The position numbers and the translations under genes were made by a program. A stretch of DNA of 64,000 nucleotides from positions 6,698,210 through 6,762,209 of the forward strand of contig PYIU01000001.1 of NCBI GenBank assembly GCA_003415625.1, in the 5' to 3' direction. The notes under the pieces were generated by a model, which was not told the origin of the DNA, made no database searches, and worked only from the letters and a program-made list of their open reading frames with translations. This stretch comes from Aquanectria penicillioides (Eukaryota; Ascomycota; Sordariomycetes; Hypocreales; Nectriaceae). Positions 11,185 through 23,100 of the stretch are shown one piece after another (positions within the stretch are counted from its first letter, which is position 1; each line of letters opens with the position of its first letter).

Positions 11185-12981
11185 TCAGTATCCATCATCC
11201 TCATCTCCGTCTCCTCCCTTGATGTTTGAGTCTTTACGAATTGGAATCTTGATGCCTTGCGTCGCAAACGTCTTACTGAGAGCTGTGCTCTCACAAACGC
11301 CAGGGAACTTCTTAGCCGAGTACACATTAAACACCTCGCTAAAGCATGACGCCAGGATCAACGCCTTGCCCTGATTGACCTTTGGTCCAGTTCCATCTCG
11401 GTTGACTCCGCCAGGCGGACCAACATTAACGAAAGAAAATTTCAACCTGCAATTTGTGTCAATCTCCATCCTCATTAACCCTCATCTACTGGTGCTCTTA
11501 CCGAAAGGGACCTTCAGTTCGAACACTGAGGTCTTGAAGAACAAACCAAATACCAATTCGATCCATTGTATCACTCAGTCGGAACGCGCTGGCCGCCAAA
11601 CTACCAATTAAGTTTCTTGTGAACATTCCTTGGGGCTGGCCCCCAACGACCGCCATTCTAGTAAGTGCATTTTGGTCTTGCGGATAGCCAGGCTGGGACC
11701 CATTGCGAAACTGCGCCATGTTGGCTTGGGTCGGCAGGGATGGAATCCCGGGCTCTGTTCGATACCCTCCATGTGATGGAAAGTACTGCTGTGGAGGCCC
11801 GTATGAGCCATTGGGGGGGTACGCCGATGACACTAGTCTAGGTTAGAAACCCTTCGAGGATTATTCTTCGAATAACACCCACCTTGAGAATACCCTTGCT
11901 GTTGTACGGGATAATCTTGGACATAACCCATACCTGAGGATTGGGAATATCCAGAGTCGCGACTTGAAGGTAGCGCTTGCTGGTGGTATGGAACTGGATT
12001 TGAGTCGCCTCCATTGAGAGTAGTATAGGAGTAAGGGGTCGTAGACGAGATGGAAGGTGTTCCGGTCGATGATCGGACGAGATTCACTTCCTGGCTTCCA
12101 TCTTCATTCCACAAATCGACGTTTAAGACAAACATGGAGTGATCGATTTCACTGCACAACATCGTTAGATCTGGCAATCAAAGACCAAGGTTCTAATCTG
12201 GTTACACGTACTTGCAATCGACTTCTTTGCCAGTGGCCATGTCGGTGATTACAAGACGAACGCAAGGGGGCGGGGTAATTGGCCGGCGGTCCTTCAATGG
12301 ATCAGCAAGAAAATGGAGGCACAGATCGAGATGTCATTGATCACACCTTGTCACCGAACCCACACATGCGAGCGCGTCGGGGTTGTTGTACAACATCGAG
12401 CCTAACGACTACATGTTAGCCTGGACAGTGCCATGGGAACGGCCCCATCAACGCGAAGCACCAGGCGGAACCCACTCATATTTTCGACCGGTGGCTTCGT
12501 CAACTTTGGCAAAGGAGACAGGCATCTGCTGAGTGCGGACGCGCGGTTCGTTCGAGGGAGGTGCGGCGGGTGGAGGGGCACCTTCTTCGGGTCGTGTCGG
12601 CTGGTGTTGCTGCTGGTGCTGCTGCTGGTGAGGATGAGGGAGCTGATGTTGAGTTGGGTGAGGCTGCTGATGGAGAGAATGGTGTTGGAGGTGGTGGGAA
12701 GATTGGAGTTGCTGTTGAGATGGTGGGGGCGGCTGCTGTTGCTGGGCATGGTGATGGTGGTGAGGCGGGGGAGGGTGCTGGTGTGAATGTGGCTGCTGTT
12801 GTGGCTGCTGTTGCTGATGAGGAGGAGGAGGATGGGAAGTGTGCGGAAGTTGAGGCGGCGGGTGCTGGTGTTGTTGGTAGGTATGCATTGCTGGCAAACT
12901 GGACGGATAACCCGATGCCGTAGCGGTCGCCATGGGCAGTTGCTGCGACATGTCGGGTGGATGGTGGTAGCTGGCGTTCAT
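11185..12981 (-). CDS. velB: Velvet-domain regulator VelB
   Basis: Six exons, complement(11185..11446, 11502..11832, 11883..12151, 12212..12291, 12347..12401, 12476..12981), give about 500 residues starting MNASYHHPPDMSQQ. The first half of the velvet domain begins [36 protein letters not shown], runs through KEVDCNEIDHSMFVLNVDLW, and is followed by a Ser/Pro/Gln/Tyr-rich insert. The second half includes TRNLIGSLAASAFRL, IGIWFVLQDLSVRTEG, AKKFPGVCEST, SKTFATQGIKIPIRKD. A velvet domain split by a long insert is the hallmark of VelB; in known fungi VelB works with VeA/LaeA and VosA in development, spore viability and secondary metabolism. Residues about 35-145 are a Gln/His/Pro tract. The exon 4/5 join has an alternative donor that would add two residues. 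Confidence 0.9.
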
Positions 12982-15646
12982 TGTGGAGTTGGTGAAGCGA
13001 GTGACGGCTTCTCGAGGGGGGGATCCCTGGAAAGAAGAAATGGAGGCTTCGTGAGCAGATGAGTAGAACGATGCGCGGGGTTCGTAGGATTGATGGCGAC
13101 GGGGTAGGATAGAGAAGAAAGGAAGTGGAAGTGGGAAAGTGAGCGTGAGTGTGTGAGAGTGTCGGTATGTCGTTGTCGCGGACTGCGGAAGGTGGAGAAG
13201 AGAATCGGGCTAGCGAGGAAGTGGCGCGGCGGGAGCGCTAAAAAAAAACCACTTGACGGCTGCCCAAACTATTGCGACTTGCTGGCCTGGCTATTAAGGT
13301 GGTAAGGTACCTAGGTGCACCCTGTCAGTCGTTGGTATCTCTACCTCTAAGGTCGTGTAAATACTGGGTCGTAGGGCTCGGGTCTGGGATCAGAAACCTA
13401 GAAAGCCAGCAGCCCAGACAATGCTTGGATTGAATTTACAATTCGTAAATAAAATAAATAAATAATAAATAATAAATAAAAAAGGAAAGGGGGGGTGGTG
13501 TCCTGATCTACTGAAGTGGGGGGAATAATCTCTTCGGATCTATAAGCTGGTAATGAAATCGGTGAGGAATCAAAGGAACGATTAAGGAAAAATGTCTCTC
13601 GAGGCCCCGTTTAAAGTTGAGCACGTCAAGTCACAATGTGCTACAAGTTCAGTCGACCTGCGACAGCTCCCACACAATTGAGGCCTAAAAGTTTTTCTTT
13701 CAAAAAGTGGCAAGTCAAGCCAAATGAAAGAATGCAGAAAAAGAAAGGGAAAAAGTAAAACGGACCGCTCAGGCAAACAAAAGAAAGACAGACGGGACAA
13801 ACCGCGAATGATGTGGGCAATCTGACTAGGCAGGTTCAGCAGTCAAGACACACCGCAATCACATCGAAAGGTACAGAGTCCGCACGCACACTGGGACTCA
13901 CACAATGCAGGTGATGTGACAATAGTCCTCGTCTGCCTTGTCACCCCTCCCAGCAACTACAAGGAATGCGGACCCGGGTCTTAACGCGCTTGTTCCCGTG
14001 GGCACATTACAGTAGGTTCCGTCCCCCCCCCTGTATGTCTATCGATTGAGGCAAGTTGTACTCCATACTTCGTACTTACCTTGCATTACATACCTAGGTG
14101 CCTGCCGACGTAGTACATACTTGCCTTAGCGTATCGTACAGGTACGCAAGGTGGTAATCAACAGAGCGCTTTTCCTGGTTGTCTTGTGTCGTACCAGCCG
14201 GATCATCCCCCATCTCACCCTGGCTCAGTCCGGCCAACTGCTACGTTACGATATGTAGGTACTATGGCAATTGAGGACATGCTTCCCTTCACCGCGCTTC
14301 CAAGCAGAGCGGGGGCAAGGAGAGACCCGAGGCTCATTGGAGAGTGGTGGTCCCCTCAAGAGAGCGTGAGCCCATAGGTATGCTGTGAGCAAGATATTGC
14401 CTGCCTGTTTAATATCATTCTATTCTTCCCTAGCCTGCCGGTCTAGTAGCAGCCTATGCGTGCTGGGATTAGATGGCTGCATTGCCTTTTTCCGAGTCTG
14501 ATTTTCCTGTGTCTCGGATCACCGAGGGCCAGTTGCCCTACGTGACTTGAAATCTAGGTAATATGCACATGCTGTAGTGGCTAGCCATCATGACAAGCTG
14601 TCTGTCACCCGAACCAACATCCCTGTCGCCTCACTCAGCCGAATGAGGGATTCACTATCACACTACCTCAAAGCCCCGGGATTTAATTGACAAAAGACAT
14701 GGAGATCACCTTTTTTTTTTCCTCTCCTCGGCCGACACCAGGTTAAGGTTCGGCAACTGCAATACCTTGCGTGGTCTTCAGATAGATTAAGCTCACCAAA
14801 ATGAGCATTGAGGCCAGTCCAATGGAAGAGGAAATGACTTGGCGCTCTGTACCGCTATCCGACAATTTCATACAAAATTATTCCATTTGAATGGAAATGG
14901 CCACATTCAAGGACCTCTCTGCTCGATGTTGCGATGTTAAGCCAACAGTAGGAGATAACTAAAATACAGGGCGATAGTTCCCTCGCTGCCAGGTTTTGAG
15001 CTTCAGTGGGGGGGTCCGAGTGAGGGTGACGGGGGGGCGACAGTGCGTGTTATCTTCGAGGCCTCTCATTGGCGGCAAATCTGTGCCAATAAACAGCTAC
15101 TGCAGGAGCATGAAGCCCAGGCTCGATGTAGCACAGAGCAAATAGTACCTGATGAGCTCCTAATCATGGGCGCAATGATCAGCACCGTAGATTCATTTGT
15201 ACCTTGGCGCTTTCAAGAGGGGTGGCCGAGAAAGGGAAACATGACACTTGAGATGAAGATTGGTTCAAGAACGAAAAAAAAAAAGGCAGCGCAAATGGTA
15301 TGAAATCGAATCTCTTTTTAATCGCCACGGCTCGCTGGCTGCTCTCACCTCTGATATATGCAAATTTCCAGCCAGAGTTCAATGCCGCCAGCGCGGAACG
15401 CCTCGCCTCGTCTACTCAACTCGAATAGAGCACATCTGAGGGATGAAGCGGGCAAGCGACTGGTGTGAGCGCCACAAAAGTTTGCCCCGCCATCATGTAA
15501 AAGACAAGCCCCGCAATCGGAGTCATCCTCAGTCACATCTCTCACCACAGAGAATAAATTCCCCCACCACGTAACCAGCAGCATTCGACGACACGTTCCG
15601 GTAACAACCTCCTCCGTTTCGATTTACCCCTATCCGGTCGCCCAAC
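12982..15646. other. Intergenic, 2.7 kb divergent region velB/HIS1
   Basis: Two divergent starts face away from this long region. It contains an AATAAATAAATAA-type AT run at about 13440-13480, TACCTAGGTG words at 13307-13316 and 14091-14100, and a C homopolymer at about 14023-14031. Short open frames here show no protein character. The velB side is unusually long for a promoter, as is common for developmental regulators. Confidence 0.45.
13306..13317. repeat. TACCTAGGTG motif
   Basis: GGTACCTAGGTGC, a copy of the intergenic palindromic motif family, lies upstream of velB. A second TACCTAGGTG copy is at 14091-14100. Confidence 0.5.
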
Positions 15647-16876
15647 ATGGATCTTGTTAATAGGTTCGTCTTCCTGCTCCTCCCAGGCACTCCCATGGCA
15701 CTATCTGATGTCAAGATCCCTTGGCCCTTGATTCTCCGTGGGCACGAATTGCTAACCATACATTGCCTACAGTCTCGAGGGCCGCCTCCTTTTCGCAGTC
15801 CCCAAGAGTAAGTATCCCGCAAAGGATCTCAAACGACCCTCAAAGGCTTTGTTGACATCGTCATTTCTTAGAGGGCCGCCTGAACCAGGCCACGCTTAAC
15901 CTTCTCGAGGGTGCCGACATCCAATTTCGTCGGGAGAACCGCCTCGATATTGCCCTCGTCAAAAACCTCCCCATTGCTCTCATCTTCCTACCTGCCGCCG
16001 ATATTCCTACCTTCGTTGGTGAAGGCCGTGTCGACCTTGGAATTACTGGATGGGATCAGGTCGAGGAGCATGATGCCGGCGTGCGTGCATACAACTACAC
16101 CCGCCGCACTTCGATTGACTTTTCGACGACCGAGGACAAGGTTGCTGGGAGTGATATGATCATGGACCTAGGTTTTGGATCGTGCAAACTCCAAGTCCAA
16201 GTCCCCGCAAAAGGGCAGTTCGTTGATGCCAAAGACCTCATCGGTCGCAACATCGGCACGAGTTTCGTAAATTTGGCCACTGAGTTCTTTGCCCGACTGG
16301 AGGCTGGTGACAACACCGAGGGCGGTGTTTCTCCCCGAAAGATGAAGACCAAAATTATCGAGCTAAGCGGTAGTGTCGAAGCCGCCTGCGCCCTAGGTGT
16401 GGCCGACGGCATTGTCGATTTAGTTGGTCAGTGAAGTCAAATCAACCCATGTTGAGTGGGTTCTTTTTTAAGGCTTATTGCAAAGCGCTGACAGTTTCAA
16501 TGTAGAATCTGGCGAGACCATGAGAGCTGCTGGTCTCAAGGCCATTGACACTGTCGTCGAAACCCAAGCAGTGCTAATCAAGTCTAAGAATCCTTCCAAC
16601 CCCGAGCTCATCGACCTCATTACGTCTCGCATCACGGGCGTTATCACCGCCCAGCGCTATGTGCTTTGCCAGTACAACATTGAGCGATCACGTCTAATTG
16701 ATGCAACGAAAGTCACCCCCGGAAAGAGGTCAGCAACGGTTACGGCTTTAGATGAGTCGGGATGGGTTGCAGTCAGCAGCATGGTAGAAAAGAATAAGAT
16801 TGCTCTGGTCATGGACGAACTCACCCGATTGGGCGCCCAGGACATTTTGGTGCTCGACATTCACAATGCTCGATAG
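15647..16876 (+). CDS. HIS1: ATP phosphoribosyltransferase (HIS1)
   Basis: Four exons, join(15647..15663, 15773..15807, 15872..16426, 16506..16876), give 325 residues. The enzyme joins ATP and PRPP to phosphoribosyl-ATP, the first and feedback-inhibited step of histidine synthesis. The first two exons are tiny (17 and 35 bases): MDLVN-SLEGRLLFAVPK-KGRLNQATL. Landmarks are the VPKKGRL start motif, LGITGWDQVEEHDAGV, the phosphate-binding ESGETMRAAGLK loop formed across intron 3, and a C-terminal HisG regulatory domain (residues about 225-325) ending LGAQDILVLDIHNAR. The regulatory domain makes this the long, histidine-inhibited form. All four exons join in frame with canonical splice sites. No GCN4-type TGACTC site is convincing close to the start. 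Confidence 0.95.
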
Positions 16877-17649
16877 AGGACAACCTTGGGATGGCTGGCG
16901 TTTTCCATGGGAAAGTTAGGTGCGGCATTGGGATTAGGGCTGCGGAACAAAAGGAACAATGATAATGGTAACGGCAAGTCAAGGCAGGGTGGGGGAATGG
17001 GATGGAGAAACGACGGGTGGCTTCCTGTGGACGCCATCCTAATGAGATATTCTTCCCAAGTTTCAACGCATCCCGCTTTATGTTGATAGAGACAACCAAC
17101 TGGCTGTTTTGAAACACAGAGCTATTGGTGTTCTCATTCTCGAGCCAACCTCAAGCACTGCACAGCGCCGTAAGGTTATCTATTTCGAAGATTGAAGTTT
17201 TGAACCATAGTCTACGTCAGCCACCAAATAAAACGGTCAGTGCACTCGCCAAGCCTCATTGCTGATTCCTGGTGTGGTTAGGATTCTGAGTGCGAAAGCG
17301 AAAGCGATTGAGGCGTAGAAAGTGGCTGAGTGCGATGCACTGCACAATGGATCACCTCCCGACAGAAATTACGTACCCGAGTGAGCATCAACGTGAAATT
17401 GAGATGGGTACCTGGGTGGGTATATAGGAACTCCCAAGGGCATGTCGCATGCATTTTCAAGACACCTACCAAACTCTGCCTCAGACGAACATTCGTTTCA
17501 ACCCGCCCAAAACACTATCCCATTCTAAGGTGCAATGACCACTCTCGCTTCATCCTGCCCTTCGCCTATCCGGGTTCGAACCCCCGGCGTAGAACGACAG
17601 AAGCAGCCGTCGACCCTGTATTCGGTGGGTACCACTGTCGAGCACCTGC
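16877..17649. other. Intergenic between HIS1 and a small membrane-protein gene
   Basis: It holds the HIS1 3' end and the promoter of the next gene. It contains a GGGTTCGAACCC palindrome at about 17572-17585 that resembles a tRNA B box but has no acceptor stem partner. A GGTACCTGGGTGGGTA word lies near 17406. No gene seen. Confidence 0.45.
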
Positions 17650-18102
17650 ATGAAAAGCGTTTCGTACGATGTTTTGGCTAATGATGATGGACGACACCAG
17701 ATGATCGTGACGCCCATCAACTTAACCGTGTTTCTGTTGTCGCTCTTTATCGTCGACCTACGCTACTCCCTCGCCCGCACCAACAACACCACTACCACTG
17801 GCCGTGCAGTCGCCACCAGTACAGCTCCACAGTGGCAGCTGAGATGGCTCCCGTCATCGTTGGCCAGATGGCTTGGCCGGCTCGCTTCATCGCTCCAACC
17901 CCAACCCTACCGCAGCAAACAGAGGAAGCTCATAAAGATGGAGGCCAACGAAGCGTTTCAGTTACACAGCACCGTGCTGGTAGTGCTGGCCGTGCTCGCA
18001 GTCGTTGGGGCAATTGCCTTTTCCTACATGGCATGCCACGCGTACTACAATATCTGTCAGTTTCTCTCGCCCTATATGTCACAAGCCAGTCGGTCTATGT
18101 AA
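17650..18102 (+). CDS. Small fungal membrane protein, function unknown
   Basis: Open frame of 150 residues with two hydrophobic segments: TPINLTVFLLSLFIVDLRYSL at about residues 21-41 and LVVLAVLAVVGAIAFSYMA at about 109-127. They are separated by a Ser/Arg/Trp-rich loop with QPQPYR and KLIKMEANEAF. The second in-frame Met at 17701 (MIVTPINL) is the more likely start, because the first 17 residues are not hydrophobic and the MIVTP start resembles small fungal membrane proteins I have seen. No enzyme motif is present and no function can be given. It is separated from HIS1 by about 0.8 kb and has its own promoter region. Confidence 0.55.
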   Translation: MKSVSYDVLANDDGRHQMIVTPINLTVFLLSLFIVDLRYSLARTNNTTTTGRAVATSTAPQWQLRWLPSSLARWLGRLASSLQPQPYRSKQRKLIKMEANEAFQLHSTVLVVLAVLAVVGAIAFSYMACHAYYNICQFLSPYMSQASRSM

Positions 18103-19059
18103 TCACAAGGCCCTGGGATCAATAGGACCATGGGAACGAGGGGCGTTGTTGGGGATTACCCACAGCATGGCACAAGGGCGATCCTCCCCCACCAATCTCG
18201 AAGCAGACGCGGTGTGGCACAGCCCGAGCACAGGAATCCGTTGATTCCCAGGTGTCGCAGGGGCCCATCGCGAATGCAGCATTATGCGACATCATCACGC
18301 CGTTGAATAAGGAGATCTGGAAACAGTAGCACAAGGATTCATGCTCCTGTTTGCCTATCCATGCTCTGTCGCTGCCGGCTGCCTCCACCATCGCGAGGCT
18401 TAGACACCGCAAAGCCATATCTTGGCCCCTCCGCTCTTCTCATTGCCGTCCATCCCGTCCCCAAATAGCGTCGATCATGTCATGGGGTTCTCTCAAAGGG
18501 GCGATGCTAGTTCGGATGCAAATTCCAGGGGGGGTGCTTGGTGGGTCACTATCAGCGTCAGCGTCAGTTTCATACCCCAGGCCTCTCTGGTGACCTGATG
18601 CTTTGTAGCGATCACGGGGAAGATCCAGATATGAGACATGGAGGATGCGGTTGAGTTCATCATGTTTGATTCGACACCGTAGGACAAGCAGGTTGCAAAC
18701 CCACGAGGCATAACGAAAAAAGGAGTTTGTTCTAATAGGCATAATGGCGTGGATAATATTTATCATACCGTCCCAACGACAATGAGAAGAATGCTATGTT
18801 CCAAGACCATAGAGAACCATCAAGAAAGGAAGATTGGACACCACCCCCTCCCAAATGAGAAAAAAGAAGAAGAAGAAAAGAGGAAAACCATCCCAACCTC
18901 CAAAAACGCCTCGAACTCATCCGATCCAACAAAGATCCTCATTTCAAAGAACCCTTACCAGATAAATAGAAACCAAATTGGCACTGCTCAAAAAGTAGGA
19001 AATTCGAAAATTGTGTGCCCGAAAATGCGTCATCGTTAAAAAAGCGTCATCGTAATCCA
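18103..19059. other. Intergenic, convergent region
   Basis: The 3' ends of two small genes face each other. The stretch 18,850-18,890 is AAG/GAA-rich. I see no gene or element in it. Confidence 0.4.
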
Positions 19060-19353
19060 TCAGAAGTTGAGCGAACCCATCCGCTCCTCCACGCTGCCCC
19101 AATAAACAATAGGCCGAGGTTCAAGCACGCTCAGCTCACTACCGAACCTGCGACGCTCTTCTTCCAGGCCCACCAAGGATGGCTGACGCATGATGATGCT
19201 ATTGATGGTGGAGGCCGATGACGACGACGACGCACTTGTGTTGGAAGAGTACGAGTCCCGGGTAGAGGAACGTGAAGAGCGACGAAACGAGTCTCGCAGT
19301 TTGGAGGGGGAAAAGCGTCCAGTGACGGTCTCAAAGCGAGTGTTGTGCAGCAT
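19060..19353 (-). CDS. Small serine-rich protein, function unknown
   Basis: Open frame of 97 residues starting MLHNTRFETVTGRFSPSKL. It continues with an Arg/Ser-rich run (RDSFRRSSRSSTRDS), a poly-Ser stretch, then MRQPSLVGLEEERRRFGSEL and the end SVLEPRPIVYWGSVEERMGSLNF. The ordered C-terminal third after the low-complexity centre and the clean start context suggest a real gene. Similar short proteins ending in PRPIVYWG-type sequence exist in related fungi as far as I recall, without assigned function. The RRSS repeats could be phosphorylation sites; this is inference. Confidence 0.5.
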   Translation of the reverse strand: MLHNTRFETVTGRFSPSKLRDSFRRSSRSSTRDSYSSNTSASSSSSASTINSIIMRQPSLVGLEEERRRFGSELSVLEPRPIVYWGSVEERMGSLNF

Positions 19354-20156
19354 GGTTGAGGATGAGCGTGAAAGAAAAAAAAAATTCGACGTATCCTAAG
19401 GTGTAGGTTGGTGTAAGGTTGACACAATGGATGGTTTGTTAATGCAAACCAAGTTGTATCTTTGAAAAATAATGACTCGTATGATAGATATTAGAGTCAG
19501 GCGAAAACGAAGCAACTTGTCCAGCAGTCGACGAAAAGATGGAAAACCAGAAGCAATAGGCACAGCCTGGTCGTCGTTGTGGTTATAGACGTTCAAACGA
19601 ATGACTGGACAATTGGTTGGGGGCAGGAAAGGAAAGAAGAAAAAAGGCACTTTGACACACAATCAAGGGTGACTGAAAACCACCACTGGACGACAAGCCT
19701 CTTTTAAAGATGTTGCACATTCGTAGCAGCATGAACCACCATATCACCTTCGTGTCAGGTCTATTCCATGGGCCAGGGTCTGTGGACGCACGGGTGTTTC
19801 AAGGTCATCGTCTGTGACCCAGACTCCACAAGCTGAAACAGTTGCAGGATGTCCCTAATCTACCGCTTTTATTGCAGAAAATAGAACAAGGACTCTCTGT
19901 TTATTCATGCGGCACCGCCTCAAACGGAATGACATTGCATTTATATTATACGTCTTATATGTATCTCTACTTTTGTTATTCCCAGTGCCCCGTTAGCCCC
20001 GTTTCCCTGATCCTTTCCGGAACGCCATGCCCATTTAAATCATATGTCTTCTGAATAACTCAGCGTTCCTCTCTGACTGATGGCGTACGCCATTGCGTCT
20101 TATCTCCCCTCTGCTCTACGTACATGCGTTGCGCGGTTTCTCATACCCATGCCCCG
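19354..20156. other. Intergenic, CCH1 3' side
   Basis: About 0.8 kb between the small serine-rich gene's start and the CCH1 stop codon, with a purine-rich run near 19370-19385. No gene seen. Confidence 0.4.
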
Positions 20157-23100
20157 TTAATCACCATATCTATATTGGTCGGACTGGTGAGATCGGCGGA
20201 GCGATGCGCTCCGCCTAATGCTGTCCACCCACACCGAGTCGTCCAGCATTCCCCGGACTTGAGTCGGACTAACTGTACTGTTCGGCTCCGTGCTCTGAGG
20301 TACAGCTCGAGGGGGTTCGTGTGTCTCTGGTTCTTGAAGCTCGAAGCTGAAGGCTGAAGGTGTGGCATGATGGGACGGGGATGGCGGTGCAGCCCGTGGG
20401 AAACTGAGAGGGTGTTGCCAAGCCGTGTCATGCAACGACAGATCCGCTCCTCCAAACCAGCTCCGGTGTTGGTCGCCATCAATACTCGAATGGGGTGAGG
20501 ATAAGCCGACTGGTGAGTGAGACGCAGCTCCACCAGCTGTGCTTTCGTCGTCCTCTACTAAGATGTCGGGGATATCAAGGTGTGGGATTCCCGTCATTCG
20601 TGCCGATTGCTTCATCTGAAGGTGTTGCCTGAACTTCCTCGACCAGTACCTATCGTTATTTGTTAGTATCATTCCACAGCGTAAAATCATCGGGTACTTA
20701 CAAAGTATCAAAAAATCCAAGCACGATGCGACGGCGGACTTGTTCCTCCACACGCTGGAGTCGTGCTCGGCGCCTTAGAAACTCTTCCAATCTATATTAC
20801 GTTAGAAAATGTTCTCTAACTGTTCGGGCCAGCCAGCATAGGACTCACTTTAAACTCTTGCTATCGTTGATGATATTATAGTGAGCCAAAATCATGAGAA
20901 CCGTCGTAAATGAGATCCCTCGATCTGGGTCCGCCGAAACCATGATCTCTTCATAGAAAACATTGAAGCGGCGACGTCGTTCTCTTATCTTTCCCACGTC
21001 TAGGCGGGCCAGGCGGCGGTTCAATTTGTCTAGGTCGACGCCACTATACGGGGTTGGGGTGGTGGTGACGATAGACATGTGTCGAGCCGTCCCAGCATCG
21101 TTTTGAACGTCCTCCAAAATTGACCGCACTGAATCATCCGAGTCGTAGATGCGCATTTGGAAGACGCCGGACAGTTCACCTAGCAAGCGTGGGAAAGCAT
21201 CCTTACTGATATAGCCGGTACCCGCAGGGTCCACGCTTCGCCATGCTTCCTTGAACCGCCGAATCTCGTCTCTGTCAACCACGGCCATGCCACTCGAGCG
21301 TTGATACACATAACTGAAGCTCTCGTAGATGAGTGAAACGAATAGGTTAACAAAGATGTACATGCTGACGATGTTCCATGCAATGAATAAAAACCTTGCC
21401 CAATTCTTGCTACCACAGTCGCTGTCAAAGAATTTGGCTTCATCAACACAAAGGGGAGGTTCAATATTAGCGTAATCCTCCATGATTTGGTTCCATCCCT
21501 CGCCAAGACTCATCTTGAAAAGTAAAATCAATGCCTTAGGGACAGTTCGGAAGTTGAGATCACCGGTTTCTGATTCTCCGAATCGTGTCAAGCTAAACGC
21601 CTGAGTCAAGGCGATAGCAAAGACCAGGAACACGACCAGCCATGTAGCCAACAAGTTACCGATCACCGTCAAACTAGCAGCAGCAGTTTTGAACAGTTGG
21701 TCCAGGGCATCATTGCGAGGAATTAGAAGGAGTACAATGCCAACAAAGAAGACCTTATGAAGTTGGACGTAAACTTCCTCACTTGTGCGAGAAATGAGAA
21801 GAATAAGTGTTGCGATACAGGCGCCGCCAACGATGAACAATGAATATAGATCCCATGAGCTCCGCCGAAAACGAGCCCACCCAAGACCAATGATGCGGAT
21901 CGCGATGTTTATCACATAAATGACGATAAACCCGAAGAAGATCAAGTCTCTAGAGTTCGTCCACCAATTCGGTTCTTCACTGTATTCAGACATCAACAAG
22001 CCTGTGTGCAGAACCAGAATGATTGTGATAAACTGATACCACTTGCCTCGCTTTTCAATAGCTCGCTTGTGGCACCATTTCTTCCAACTCTTCTCCGAAT
22101 CATCGTACGAGCTTTTAGAAGGCGAGATTTGTCTTAGAAGCTTTCGCAATTCCAGCCACGATCGTTGCTCTGCCGTCAGGAATGCTACTCCCGTCTGCTC
22201 GGTGTAGTTGCGCATGAAGACGCTAATGAACAGAGTGAGCACGAATACAGTTGCCAATAGGTTAAACGCTACAAAGAAGAGCGCGTTTCCCTGGGACGCA
22301 AGATCTTGGGGCTGCTGAAAATATCCAGTGATGCCTTGAGCAGCAAAGGACACATCGGTCCAACCTTCTTGACTGACAATTTGGAAGAGAATGAATAGCG
22401 AGGATCCAAAATCATCAAAGTTAAAGAATGGGTTTGAGGCGACCCGAGGGGCCAGCATGGGCCAGTCTTTGCTGAACGGAGTACTATCGTACTCACCAAA
22501 GCAGTCATTCATGGTGTTGATTCCATCACCGCCATCATTGCAATTTAGCATCAGGCCGTTGAATAAATTCACGCCATAAATGGCAAAGGGAATTAAGAGA
22601 GATAAGGAGACCAATGCAGCCTAGGTTCAATTAGCAATTGTCAAGAGTGTTTGCATCTGTTCAACCAATGTTTTTAACTTACGCCCACAATTTTCCACCA
22701 TCCCACAATAATCAAATCGTGAAAAGTGTTTCTTGCGCTATTGCTAACATTAAGCAATCGAAGGGCTCGAAGAGCTTTGAACGCGCCAATGGCTCTAGAA
22801 ATGGCACCGTCATTAATCAGGAGCGTAATGACGTTGATCCAAAGCGTAATCAACACGACAGCATCCAAGAATCCCCAGGAGCTCCGCAAGAAGGCATTGG
22901 GGGTCCAGATAAGGCCATCAGCAACGATCTTGATAATTGCCTCAATGGTGAATATAACTGCGAAGGCCATATCAGTCCAAATATACCAATTTCTGATGCT
23001 GAATTTGTGCTGTTCTTGGTATTCCTTCTGGTACAGCGGCGTGGTAATACAAGCGAGTACCACCATAGCCACAATGGAGGCGTAAATAAATATTGTAAAA

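Noticed and set aside
12433..12923. Gly/Val/Leu-rich plus-strand frames opposite velB exon 1
   Set aside because: They are the antisense shadow of the Gln/His/Pro tract.
17560..17600. GGGTTCGAACCC, identical to a tRNA B-box core
   Set aside because: The putative T stem has a mismatch and no acceptor-stem partner, D arm or anticodon arm can be found within 100 bases on either strand.
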